Virus record (IMG/VR): IMGVR_UViG_3300010341_000003
Location: 1-21,786 of that record
Source of the DNA: a virus
Strand: one strand, 5' to 3'
DNA: 21,786 nt
A model generated the notes under the pieces. It was given only the letters and a program-made list of their open reading frames with translations, did not search any database and was not told the origin of the DNA. Positions 13,981 through 21,017 of this stretch are shown here, in pieces; the stretch's first letter is position 1; the number at the start of each line of letters is the position of its first letter. Both the position numbers and the translations under genes were made by a program.

Positions 13981-16246
13981 AGAGGCTTACCTCATCCGGT
14001 ATTTCACTGGGTATGCCATCCATTTTACCGAATTTTGCCTCTAAGTGCAAGCGAGCACGCATTGCTGAAACTGTATCCGGGTTTTCCATTTGCTCGCGAG
14101 CGCCGAATCCGTGAAGTCGGGCCAGTTCCGACTCGGCTCCGGTTCCATCCCATGCGGGGCTATAGCATGTATTGGCGCGGCTGACCTGAACGGGCACCAC
14201 TTTCCAGCCGTGCTTGACCAGGTCGATGCCGTGCTTCTTGCTCAACTGTGCGATGAGTTGATTCCCGGCCTCGGCTGTCGAGATGGGATCGGGCCTGCCG
14301 TCGATCTGGGATCGGTCGATGGCGCGGCCAAGGTGATCGTAGATGGAGAATATCTGCGGGGTTTTGGGGAGAAGGTAGGCGTGCTTGGCCCCTGACCCGA
14401 CTGAATCTCCAACACTCTCAGCATACTCCTGCCGTTTGCCGGTCTGGTATAGGGCCGCGAGTGCGATGATATTGGCCATGACCATATCGTCGGTCGAGTC
14501 CATGCCCTCGGCTTTGGTTTCGCCCTCGAACCGGCCAAAGTCCCGCATCTCCTCGATCAGATGACGATTGCGGATGACGACCGTGTGATCGAGCAGGTGT
14601 TGACTCATGCGGTTGATGGCATCGTCACGGGTCTGATGATTGGTCAACCAGTGCATGATCTGCGTCTGGGTATGCAGGCGATCCATTTTGCGCCAGCGAT
14701 AGATTGCCGGATAATCCAAGGTGACGCGCAACTCGTTGCCCGTAGTGATGCCATCGCGGGCATACTCAACAGCCACCTCGCAGGTGTGGTACCAGTAACC
14801 GAGAGCGGCGATGATGCGGGCGAAGTAAGCTGCGTTCGTCCAACCGTGCCATTCAGCCACCTGCACATTGGGCTCGTTACCATACCCGATCCTGTAGACA
14901 GAGGCATCACTGTAGTCGGAAGCCGTACCCGAGGCGACATCCGCACCCAAATAATATTCAACTTGATCGTTATCATCGGGTTCTTCCCAGACCCACAGAT
15001 GGTTGAACTGCTCGGGACGATCAAGAGTTTCCTCGGGCTTCGGCGCGTGCAAGTCAAGGATGACGTGATGTTCCGGGCTGTCACTGTATTCGATCTCGCC
15101 AATCATTATCGGTGGACGGCAGTTCTTTTGCTCCTGCTCATTGAGGCATTTACGGGGAAAGGCACAAAAACCGGAACTGATAAAGGCTTCACCCGCCGTT
15201 ATGGGGTACGATTCCAGAAATGTCTCGTCGCTGCGGGTGGCTGCAATGGTTTCGATGATCTGCTCCCGGCGCCACTTGAAAAAACCGAGCGGGATCGTAT
15301 ACGAATCCTTAGCGCGCACGTTCCGGCGCAGGGCTTTCTCATCCTCAGTGAGGACAAAGTTGTCGGACTTGTATACGGGCAGGAAGTATTTCTTCACCTT
15401 GTATACAGGGATGAACAGTGCCCGCCAGATTGATTTGCCCGCTTCCGCTGCCCGCCACAGGTTATAGAACAGGCCGGATCGACCGTAAGCGGTGGATTCG
15501 ATCACACCCAACATATCCGGAGCGTTGAGGGACGGTTTGATGTCAGCAGTCCAGACTTGAGGATCGGGCCAACGGCTGGCCTCCGAAGCCAAGATGTTCT
15601 TGATTGTGCGTCCGATGGCTACGCCTGTGGATTTCTGTGCATTCGACACCAGCAGGGTTGAACCCAGACCGGGATCGACGGATCGCTGGTATTCATCGGT
15701 GCGCTGGAAGATAACCTGCCGACCTTGCTGCTTGGACAGGTACTCGGGACGGAGCCAGAATGGGAGGTTGTGATAGGCGTCGATGATGCGCTGGTAAATC
15801 TCGCCCGAGACCGTATCGTCCTGCGCCATCACCAAGGAGAACGTGTTCGGCACAAAGATCGTGGAGTGGAAGATGCGGGCCGCATTCCAGGTTGTAGACC
15901 CGGCCTGCCGGGGTTTGAGCACGATCAAGCGGCAACATCCCTTGTTGCGCCACTCCTCTTCGATCACTTCGTGAAGTATTTCCTGATGCGACCAGAACTG
16001 ATAGAGAGTGCGGAGCTTGCCGCGCTCATCACGGATTACGTAGTAGTTCTCCATGAAGTAGCGGGTGTCGGCCATGCAGCGCTCGATCTCGCGGTCGATA
16101 AAGGCGTTCTCTTCGGAAGAGAGGAGTTCAAGGGCGCGTGGAAGGGCTTCCACGTCGGTCTTGGATTTGGATTGGGCGAGAATGAACTTCTCGTCCAAGA
16201 CTTCGAGGTAATCGTTAAGGGTGTCGTCCTTACGCGGTACTCTCAT
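13961..16246 (-). CDS. terL: Terminase large subunit
   Basis: 761 residues. It is the packaging motor, an ATPase that drives DNA into the prohead and a nuclease that cuts it. Visible motifs are Walker A at about 109-119 (VLKPRQAGSTT), the acidic ATPase motif near 219-225 (ILASEASRW), a coupling-type motif GVIESTAYG at about 247, and RNase H-type nuclease residues: GADVASG at 435-440 and DDMVMANIIAL at 586-596. The N-terminal 100 residues are helical. A C-terminal extension of about 160 residues beyond the nuclease is longer than in many terminases; it may contact the portal. The ATG at 16246 lies inside the end of the upstream endonuclease (17 bases overlap); a GGTGGAG is about 12 bases upstream. 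The 3' end overlaps the next endonuclease. The ORF looks intact. Confidence 0.93.
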   Translation of the reverse strand: MRVPRKDDTLNDYLEVLDEKFILAQSKSKTDVEALPRALELLSSEENAFIDREIERCMADTRYFMENYYVIRDERGKLRTLYQFWSHQEILHEVIEEEWRNKGCCRLIVLKPRQAGSTTWNAARIFHSTIFVPNTFSLVMAQDDTVSGEIYQRIIDAYHNLPFWLRPEYLSKQQGRQVIFQRTDEYQRSVDPGLGSTLLVSNAQKSTGVAIGRTIKNILASEASRWPDPQVWTADIKPSLNAPDMLGVIESTAYGRSGLFYNLWRAAEAGKSIWRALFIPVYKVKKYFLPVYKSDNFVLTEDEKALRRNVRAKDSYTIPLGFFKWRREQIIETIAATRSDETFLESYPITAGEAFISSGFCAFPRKCLNEQEQKNCRPPIMIGEIEYSDSPEHHVILDLHAPKPEETLDRPEQFNHLWVWEEPDDNDQVEYYLGADVASGTASDYSDASVYRIGYGNEPNVQVAEWHGWTNAAYFARIIAALGYWYHTCEVAVEYARDGITTGNELRVTLDYPAIYRWRKMDRLHTQTQIMHWLTNHQTRDDAINRMSQHLLDHTVVIRNRHLIEEMRDFGRFEGETKAEGMDSTDDMVMANIIALAALYQTGKRQEYAESVGDSVGSGAKHAYLLPKTPQIFSIYDHLGRAIDRSQIDGRPDPISTAEAGNQLIAQLSKKHGIDLVKHGWKVVPVQVSRANTCYSPAWDGTGAESELARLHGFGAREQMENPDTVSAMRARLHLEAKFGKMDGIPSEIPDEVSLYESQED

Positions 16247-16934
16247 TGCGAGTCAGTTCTCCACCGACTGTCTTGTAACGCCTGTTGTGTTGATCCACGG
16301 GAAACGATACGGCTTCTTCCGGGTTCCAGCCACGCCCGTATCTTTCTCTCGCCACCCTGTACGAAACCACTCCGTACTCCTCAACCCAATCAATTAGGCT
16401 CTTGGTCTCCCCGCAAATAGCAACCATGACAGTGTCGTGACGATTTCTCTGCTGAATCCTTTTCGTAGCCCAGTAACAATTTTCCGGACTGTACCCCAGA
16501 TCGTTGTCTGTTCTTTCTATGGTGAGATTAGGTTGGTACCCGGTGGACTCAGCCCATGCGAAAAAATCATCCGAGACCAGCCAGTCATCGCAGACGGTGA
16601 TGCCGCGCCCGCCGTATCTGGCGTAATCCTTGTTTTTCGGATTCAGGCATCGGGCCTTCATGTTGCGCCATACAAGGTACAGGGGCGAGTTCGATAGTCC
16701 GTGCCGGAGAAATTTCTTTCCGTTAAGGCGGGAAGTTTCGTGAATCAGGCAACCGCAACTTTGTGTCTGCCCTTGACGCAGCCTGATACCGGGAAGAACA
16801 AGCCGTTTCGGTTTACCAACGCCACCGTGATTGCACTCGCACAGCCACGATACGTTCCCTCTGCTATCCCTGCCCGCTTCCCTGACGACCAGCAGCCTGC
16901 CGTAACGCTTGCCCTTCATGTCCACTTTCAACAT
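16230..16934 (-). CDS. HNH homing endonuclease upstream of TerL
   Basis: 234 residues, same family as the endonuclease at 13138. It has one N-terminal zinc module (GKRYGRLLVV, then C32/C34, then C60/C62), a nuclease core at about 78-164 (HGLSNSPLYLVWRNMKARC, YGGRGITVC, IERTDNDLGYSPENCYWATK), and a C-terminal helix-turn-helix repeat at about 178-212 (KSLIDWVEEYGVVSYRVARE). The ATG at 16934 follows a sigma70-like promoter so closely that the mRNA would be almost leaderless; ATG 16919 (residue 6) is an alternative. Its 3' end overlaps the TerL start, so it sits exactly at the TerS-TerL boundary. HNH genes near terminase genes are known in phages; some small ones assist packaging, whereas this one looks like a homing type. 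Confidence 0.87.
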   Translation of the reverse strand: MLKVDMKGKRYGRLLVVREAGRDSRGNVSWLCECNHGGVGKPKRLVLPGIRLRQGQTQSCGCLIHETSRLNGKKFLRHGLSNSPLYLVWRNMKARCLNPKNKDYARYGGRGITVCDDWLVSDDFFAWAESTGYQPNLTIERTDNDLGYSPENCYWATKRIQQRNRHDTVMVAICGETKSLIDWVEEYGVVSYRVARERYGRGWNPEEAVSFPVDQHNRRYKTVGGELTRNESTA

Positions 16935-16943
16935 AGTACAAAG

Positions 16944-16972
16944 ATGATAGTGTAATCGTCAGCGGGTGTCAA
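16944..16972 (-). promoter_or_regulatory. Sigma70-like promoter before the TerL-side endonuclease
   Basis: On the minus strand TTGACA (plus 16967-16972) is followed after exactly 17 bases by TATCAT (plus 16944-16949), 11 of 12 matches to consensus. It begins 5 bases after the stop of the probable TerS gene. The predicted start of transcription is about three bases before the ATG at 16934. Confidence 0.7.
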
Positions 16973-16976
16973 CGGT

Positions 16977-17720
16977 TTATTTGGATTCCATCTCTTCGAT
17001 CTCGGCATCGGACGTGCCATCACCGAGTTCATCATCTTCCAGTTCATCCTCATCGTCGATCACATCCCCGTCCATAATCTCGTTAATCTCGTTATTCTGG
17101 CCGTCACTGAGGAATTTAACATCCCCATCCGCCAGCACCCCGCGCTTTTCGCGCACTCGCTGCTCAAAAGTCTTGACGGTCGCGGCACCATTCCCGTTGC
17201 CGGGCTGATTGTTGATACCGATATTGATTGCCGGGCCGCCGCTCTTCGGCCGTACCTGACCGATGAGACCGCCCAGGGCATCGACCGCATCCAGTGTAGT
17301 CGCCCAGTCCCGATCATACACAGGATTGCCGTCGCTATCGTACGCGCCCGTGAACCGCATGGCCCGGCGTGCGTCCCGGATATCGGCGCCGACCCCATCC
17401 GCGGCAATCATCACTTCGCTATTGACCGCCATATCTACAATGTCTGCCGAGACCATGACACGGGCGGCCTCGAAGCGTTTGATGAGCGACTCGACTTCCT
17501 CGACATCGATCTTGAATTTGGCCGCGATCCGCTCGGGCTGTTCGCCGGCGCGGGCGAGCGCCCACACTGTCTGTTCCCGGCGGGTGGAGAGGCGGCGAAG
17601 TGTGGCTGAGACCGAAGATGACTCGTTATGAGACTGGTCCGCGATCCGGTCATCGACTCGGTCATCGGTCGTTGTCGAGATCGTTGAACGTGTTGAGGGA
17701 GTCGGGGTCGAAGTCGTCAA
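16977..17720 (-). CDS. terS: Probable terminase small subunit, start uncertain
   Basis: Read from TTG 17720 this is 247 residues. After a Ser/Thr-rich N terminus a helix-turn-helix-like region lies at about 46-87 (LARAGEQPERIAAKFKIDVE), then helices (MAVNSEVMIAADGVGADIRDARRA), then a Gly/Asn stretch and a very acidic C terminus (DDEDELEDDELGDGTSDAEI). DNA-binding N terminus, oligomerising helices and placement before TerL match small terminases, which recognise the packaging site. The same frame stays open to an ATG at 18050, but that would overlap the membrane gene by more than 380 bases, lacks a ribosome site and gives a low-complexity Ser/Pro/Arg head. TTG 17720 has GGAG nearby and lies in a 12-bp tandem repeat. 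TerS identity is inferred. Confidence 0.6.
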   Translation of the reverse strand: MTTSTPTPSTRSTISTTTDDRVDDRIADQSHNESSSVSATLRRLSTRREQTVWALARAGEQPERIAAKFKIDVEEVESLIKRFEAARVMVSADIVDMAVNSEVMIAADGVGADIRDARRAMRFTGAYDSDGNPVYDRDWATTLDAVDALGGLIGQVRPKSGGPAINIGINNQPGNGNGAATVKTFEQRVREKRGVLADGDVKFLSDGQNNEINEIMDGDVIDDEDELEDDELGDGTSDAEIEEMESK

Positions 17721-18249
17721 TGGCTCCGTCGATGGCTCCGTCGGCTGTACCGGCTGTATTCGATCTGGCCTCGCGTTCGAGCGCGAGCGCGGATTCGGCT
17801 GCGGCTTTGGACCGGCTGACGAAGTGTTCGTCGGGGGCGGCGGGGGCGTAGGAGTCGGGTCCGAGACCGGACTGGCGGGCGCGGCGGATTGCGTCCTCGG
17901 AGATTTCCTGCTGGCCACCCTGCTGTCCGAGGATGATCCTGAGCGAGTTCTCGAACGCCGTGACGGTTTTTTCCGCCCGGATTGCGAACTGGGTGAGTCT
18001 GGGGATGGCTTCGAGGATTGTCGCTGCTGCTTTTTCGATGCGGTCGCCATGGATTGTGCCGATGAGCGATTTCAGTTCGGCTATCTGCGAGTCCAATTTT
18101 ACTCCAACGCCGCCGATGGTCAAGGAAAATTGCGCGATCTGGCGGCGGACGAGGATGTGGGTGTAGACGAGAGCGGCAATGGCGGCGATCAGGAGGATGG
18201 AGAAGAGCGCGGCCAGAACACTGATGACAACGACCGATAGGGTGCTCAA
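17662..18249 (-). CDS. Membrane-anchored coiled-coil protein, TTG start
   Basis: 195 residues. A single strong membrane helix at about 4-30 (VVVISVLAALFSILLIAAIA) is followed by a long helical, amphipathic region (LDSQIAELKSLIGTIHGDRI; AAATILEAIPRLTQFAIRAE) that could form a coiled coil, then a disordered acidic tail. The TTG start overlaps the upstream TGA (TTGA), with AAGGCGGGA just before it, so it is coupled to the Tat-type gene. A phage inner-membrane protein with one N-terminal anchor could be a holin-like, spanin-like or superinfection-exclusion protein; no lysis motif or endolysin gene is present to decide. The 3' end is thought to overlap the TerS start. Confidence 0.75.
   Translation of the reverse strand: MSTLSVVVISVLAALFSILLIAAIAALVYTHILVRRQIAQFSLTIGGVGVKLDSQIAELKSLIGTIHGDRIEKAAATILEAIPRLTQFAIRAEKTVTAFENSLRIILGQQGGQQEISEDAIRRARQSGLGPDSYAPAAPDEHFVSRSKAAAESALALEREARSNTAGTADGAIDGAIDDFDPDSLNTFNDLDNDR
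17720..17743. repeat. Tandem duplication 2 x 12 bp at the membrane-gene end / TerS start
   Basis: ATGGCTCCGTCG occurs twice head to tail. In the membrane-protein frame it doubles an Ala-Ile-Asp-Gly-type unit. It abuts the TTG proposed for the small terminase. Confidence 0.9.
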
Positions 18250-18764
18250 ATTCCCGCCTTCGAGCCACTTAAAAATCCCAGTTTCTTCTCAAACCGCCAG
18301 AAGTTGTCTTCTTTGTCCTTGGTCCAAGTGTTGAAGACGGGATCAAGTTCGTCCCATCCTGATTTGAACGGCGGAGGCCCTACCTTGACAATTAAGCGCT
18401 TCAATCGCTCCAGACATTCCGACTTGCACCAATCCAGCATCTCTGCCGAGGATCGACGTGTGGTCAGCATCTGATCTTCACGCAGGCCGATGTTGAATAC
18501 ACTGTTGGGAGCAAATGGGCCGCACTCCCCCGGCCACGAACTGTACAAGTGCCAATGTCCTCTGGTGGGGCTGGCATAGGCAATCCACTGACAGACTTGC
18601 ACATCAGTGTTGGGAAGACTCTTCCATCCAGTCCACTCAATGTTCCAGTCGTGGAATACGAATTGGTCGGGGCGATGGTCAATCGTTGGCATCGGTCCAG
18701 GTATCGCCAAGGCCAGCATGGGAGCACCGAAAGCTATCTTTTTGATCAGATCACGACGGTTCAT
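18246..18764 (-). CDS. Exported protein with Tat-type signal
   Basis: 172 residues. The N terminus MNRRDLIKKIAFGAPMLALA matches a twin-arginine signal: a basic region with RRDLIK (consensus RRxFLK), a moderate hydrophobic stretch and an ALA cleavage site. The mature part is aromatic and polar (HDWNIEWTGWKSLP; WIAYASPTRGHWHLYSSWPG) with three further Cys (ECGPF, DWCKSECL), and I recognise no family. The Tat route exports folded, often cofactor-bearing proteins across the inner membrane, rare for phage products. AAGGAG lies seven bases before the ATG. It overlaps the upstream zinc-finger gene and the downstream membrane gene, so the three are co-translated. Periplasmic location is inferred. Confidence 0.7.
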   Translation of the reverse strand: MNRRDLIKKIAFGAPMLALAIPGPMPTIDHRPDQFVFHDWNIEWTGWKSLPNTDVQVCQWIAYASPTRGHWHLYSSWPGECGPFAPNSVFNIGLREDQMLTTRRSSAEMLDWCKSECLERLKRLIVKVGPPPFKSGWDELDPVFNTWTKDKEDNFWRFEKKLGFLSGSKAGI

Positions 18765-18927
18765 GAACAGACTCCTTAATCGGCACCAGATAGTAGCTTT
18801 GCATATCGAGCGTAAACGGCTGCCCCCTGCTGTCCCGGCATTCCGGGCAATGGCCGGATTTGTCTAGCTTCAAATTATGCTCAAGACAGACACGGTCGTA
18901 TACAATCCTATCAGTTATCCAGTTCAT
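18751..18927 (-). CDS. 58-residue zinc-finger-like protein
   Basis: A small frame between the Cys/His gene and the Tat gene, overlapping both (17 and 14 bases). The protein has CLEH at residues 14-17 and CPEC at 27-30, a compact C-x2-H-x9-C-x2-C site that could bind one zinc ion. The rest is polar with no membrane helix. The start (ATG 18927) lacks a clear ribosome site; coupling to the upstream gene would explain this. The ordered metal motif and the packed overlaps make a real gene likely. Function unknown, possibly protein- or DNA-binding. Confidence 0.55.
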   Translation of the reverse strand: MNWITDRIVYDRVCLEHNLKLDKSGHCPECRDSRGQPFTLDMQSYYLVPIKESVHEPS

Positions 18928-19153
18928 GGATCACCAGCACTCTGCCGTCCTCCAACTGTTCGTATCCCGGCCCGCACCAGCACATGCACGCCAGTCCCAC
19001 GTTCGCGGTCGTGTCATGCCCGCGCCCGAAGTTGGGCAGGACATGGATGATTCCGTTATCGTCCGGATATGTAAACGACCAGCCTACGGACGCGGGGATG
19101 CCTATTTCTTCGCCCGGTCCGCCTGGTCCGCCCGATCTCCATTGATCGTCCAC
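18911..19153 (-). CDS. Small Cys/His phage protein, GTG start
   Basis: 80 residues. The conserved-looking part is HVLPNFGRGHD, then ACMCWCGPGYEQLEDGRVLV and IHELDN. The order H...H...C.C.P...V.H..D resembles a short family frequent in phages, often with unknown function; metal binding by the C-x-C pair and the histidines is likely. The start is GTG with AAAAGGAG eleven bases upstream; a 14-bp inverted repeat lies between them and covers the GTG. It overlaps the 3' end of the upstream secreted gene by 52 bases. It belongs to the exported-protein cluster but itself has no signal peptide. Confidence 0.6.
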   Translation of the reverse strand: MDDQWRSGGPGGPGEEIGIPASVGWSFTYPDDNGIIHVLPNFGRGHDTTANVGLACMCWCGPGYEQLEDGRVLVIHELDN

Positions 19154-19707
19154 TGGAACCAGTGCTCCTTTTCTTCGACTACATGGCTCTTGATCGTGTC
19201 GCCGTCCGCGAACTTCACATCGTCCGAACCTAGTACCCGCTCCAATTTGAAGATACCGACGAATTCCGCAGACCAGTTGTTGAGACTGGAACTTTTACCG
19301 TTTGCCGGATAGATGCACGGATAACGGCTTCCGCCCCATGACGTGCATTCTTTGGTGAGCGCAATCTTGGCGTCAGCAAGGCTGGCATACGGATGCAGTT
19401 CATACTTCCACTGGGCCGTGCCGCAACCGCCACCAGTAGTTCCCCCTGACCACTGTGCGGTTGCCGACATCCAACACCATCCGCTGCTGTCTTCCCAAGC
19501 GCGGGTGATGAGAATGTATTCGCCTTGATAGTTGTGAACGGGCTCGTTCGACGGAGGCGGAGCCGAGGACAGGCCAGTGCCGATGGTAGTACCGTTGAAA
19601 GTGATTGTGCCTGTGCCTGAACTGAGTGTGCCTGAATTTTGAGCAAGTGCCGCAACCGTAAGCAATGCCACGGCTAAGATTCGTAAAATCATTGTCACAT
19701 TTTTCAT
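19102..19707 (-). CDS. Secreted protein with Sec signal
   Basis: 201 residues. The N terminus is a Sec signal peptide (MKNVTMILRILAVALLTVAALAQ). A linker TITFNGTTIGTGL resembling fibre-type repeats follows. The mature domain has six Cys and many Trp (WCWMSATAQWSGGTTGGGC; CTSWGGSRYPCIYP), suggesting disulfides in the periplasm or outside. The C terminus is charged. AAGGAG lies eight bases before the ATG, and the start overlaps the upstream stop as ATGA. Similar to no named family I can place; a secreted effector or envelope-active protein is possible. The resemblance of its linker to the fibre-like protein at 1-1248 is short and may be chance. Confidence 0.7.
   Translation of the reverse strand: MKNVTMILRILAVALLTVAALAQNSGTLSSGTGTITFNGTTIGTGLSSAPPPSNEPVHNYQGEYILITRAWEDSSGWCWMSATAQWSGGTTGGGCGTAQWKYELHPYASLADAKIALTKECTSWGGSRYPCIYPANGKSSSLNNWSAEFVGIFKLERVLGSDDVKFADGDTIKSHVVEEKEHWFQWTINGDRADQADRAKK
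19151..19164 (-). promoter_or_regulatory. Inverted repeat between ribosome site and GTG start
   Basis: CACTGGAACCAGTG is a perfect inverted repeat (6-bp arms, two-base centre). It spans the GTG at 19153 and the spacer after AAAAGGAG. With only a two-base loop it would fold poorly, but pairing would sequester the start codon. Confidence 0.4.
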
Positions 19708-19889
19708 ATTCGATTCTCCTTATACTGATTCGTTGCTTCCGCCCGCCAGTAATCGGCTCGGTCCTGAATCTGGCGGCCCACCTTTAAGGCAGAATGGTAC
19801 GCCTTGTAGTAGAATGCCGTCCGCCGCAATGCCCAGAACAGGATCACGGTCTCGAAGCATACGATCCAGAGCAACACAGCACATTTCAT
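19704..19889 (-). CDS. Single-span membrane peptide
   Basis: 61 residues. One membrane helix at about 3-22 (CAVLLWIVCFETVILFWALR) is followed by a basic, amphipathic helix (YYKAYHSALKVGRQIQDRAD) that likely lies in the cytoplasm or periplasm. Its stop overlaps the ATG of the secreted gene. The ribosome site is weak (AGAG, ten bases away). Small one-helix proteins of this shape include holin and spanin types, but nothing in the sequence decides this. Confidence 0.6.
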   Translation of the reverse strand: MKCAVLLWIVCFETVILFWALRRTAFYYKAYHSALKVGRQIQDRADYWRAEATNQYKENRI

Positions 19890-19904
19890 AATTAGTCTCT
19901 ACTG

Positions 19905-21017
19905 CTATCGGATCAAATATTCCGTCCAGCACCGTATCCCGTTCTTCACATACGCATCAAGCGCCTGCCTGCCCGCGTGCACAGCCGCTACCTTATCATG
20001 CAGCAGCGCCACACCTCTCGAAACAATATCGGACCACTGCCACGGGTCCGCCATCCAGTTTGCCGGGCACCATTCCATGGCCCCGGACACGACGCTCGGT
20101 ACCCCCTCGGCGATCCCATCCGCGCACACGCAACAGAACGTCTCATCGAAACTCGGCGAGAACATCACGTCCATGGCCGCAATCGTTCTGCGGAACTTGG
20201 GCCATGCTTCCCAAGGTAACGTGATCAGTCTGGCGCCGGGCAGGTTGGCGAACAGTTGGGACCGCGCATCCGCCTGCTGACCGGATGGCGTGTCCGGCCA
20301 CCGTTCCTGTAACACGTACAGTTCAAGCCGGACGCCCAACTGTTTGCCCATGGCCAGTGCGGCCTCGGCCGCGATCAACTGGTTCTTCCACGGGCGGGCC
20401 TCGCCAAAGCTGCCAATCCTGACCGGATCGTAATCGGACCGCTTCGGGACCGGGTTCACGTAACTGTCGGTGTCATACAGGTTGGGCAACAGGAGTGCGT
20501 CGTGCCCGAACGCGCTTGCGATCCAGCTCGTGTACCGGGAATTGTTGCCGGCGACGAGAACATTGTGCGTGGCCATTTCCAGATCCAGCAGGTCGCGGAT
20601 GACCGTAAACGCCCCCGGATTGATGCTGACGTAGGACATGCCGCTGTGATTGAGCAGTACAAACTCCACGTCCGGCCAGCACTGGGAAAGCTGGGCAAAC
20701 ATCTTGGGATGGTGATAGCCGAGCGGCGGATTGATGATGACGTGCGTGATCGGCCGCGGGTTAGTCCAATCCTGAGATTCGAGCCTGGACATCAGATGCT
20801 CGGCATTCTTGACCGACCAGGCTTCGCAGTGGACGCCTTCCCTGCGCAGGACTTTCGTGGTATCGAGGATGATGTTGGACAGGCCAGCGTCACTGCCGGG
20901 GAGAGTAGGCTGCCAGAGGTGATAGACGAGGATGGCGTGGACGGTGGCGAGAGAGGGCGCGACCGGGTGGGGGCGGCGGGCGGACGGTTGCTCGTTCGAA
21001 AAATCGGGATATCTCAT
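19905..21017 (-). CDS. Glycosyltransferase, GT-B / GT4-like
   Basis: 370 residues. The C-terminal half has the GT4 signature: RIGSFGEARPWKNQLIAAEA at about 200-219 (the G.f...K...ll..a motif) and SPSFDETFCCVCADGIAEGV at about 287-306, an E-x7-D version of the E-x7-E donor-binding motif. The N-terminal half has Rossmann-like strands (ITHVIINPPLG; VEFVLLNHSG). Such enzymes move a sugar from a nucleotide donor to an acceptor, here perhaps a host glycan or phage protein. The ATG follows the upstream stop directly, with GAAGGA nine bases away, so it is coupled to the sulfotransferase. The gene is full length. Acceptor and donor cannot be read from sequence. Confidence 0.8.
   Translation of the reverse strand: MRYPDFSNEQPSARRPHPVAPSLATVHAILVYHLWQPTLPGSDAGLSNIILDTTKVLRREGVHCEAWSVKNAEHLMSRLESQDWTNPRPITHVIINPPLGYHHPKMFAQLSQCWPDVEFVLLNHSGMSYVSINPGAFTVIRDLLDLEMATHNVLVAGNNSRYTSWIASAFGHDALLLPNLYDTDSYVNPVPKRSDYDPVRIGSFGEARPWKNQLIAAEAALAMGKQLGVRLELYVLQERWPDTPSGQQADARSQLFANLPGARLITLPWEAWPKFRRTIAAMDVMFSPSFDETFCCVCADGIAEGVPSVVSGAMEWCPANWMADPWQWSDIVSRGVALLHDKVAAVHAGRQALDAYVKNGIRCWTEYLIR

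Noticed and set aside
14561-15433. Plus-strand 290-codon frame opposite TerL
   Set aside because: TerL motifs are in the other strand, and the frame has no motifs or leader of its own.
17435-17665. 76-codon minus frame with an ATGA link to the membrane gene
   Set aside because: The ATGA overlap is tempting, but the protein is low-complexity Ser/Arg and lies out of frame with the TerS helix-turn-helix region.
17721-18050. Extension of the small-terminase frame to ATG 18050
   Set aside because: It would overlap the membrane-protein gene by hundreds of bases, has no ribosome site, and encodes a Ser/Pro/Arg low-complexity stretch typical of a shadow frame.
19720-19932. 70-codon minus frame overlapping the membrane peptide
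   Set aside because: It overlaps the end of the glycosyltransferase and the membrane peptide in another frame, with no ribosome site or motif.
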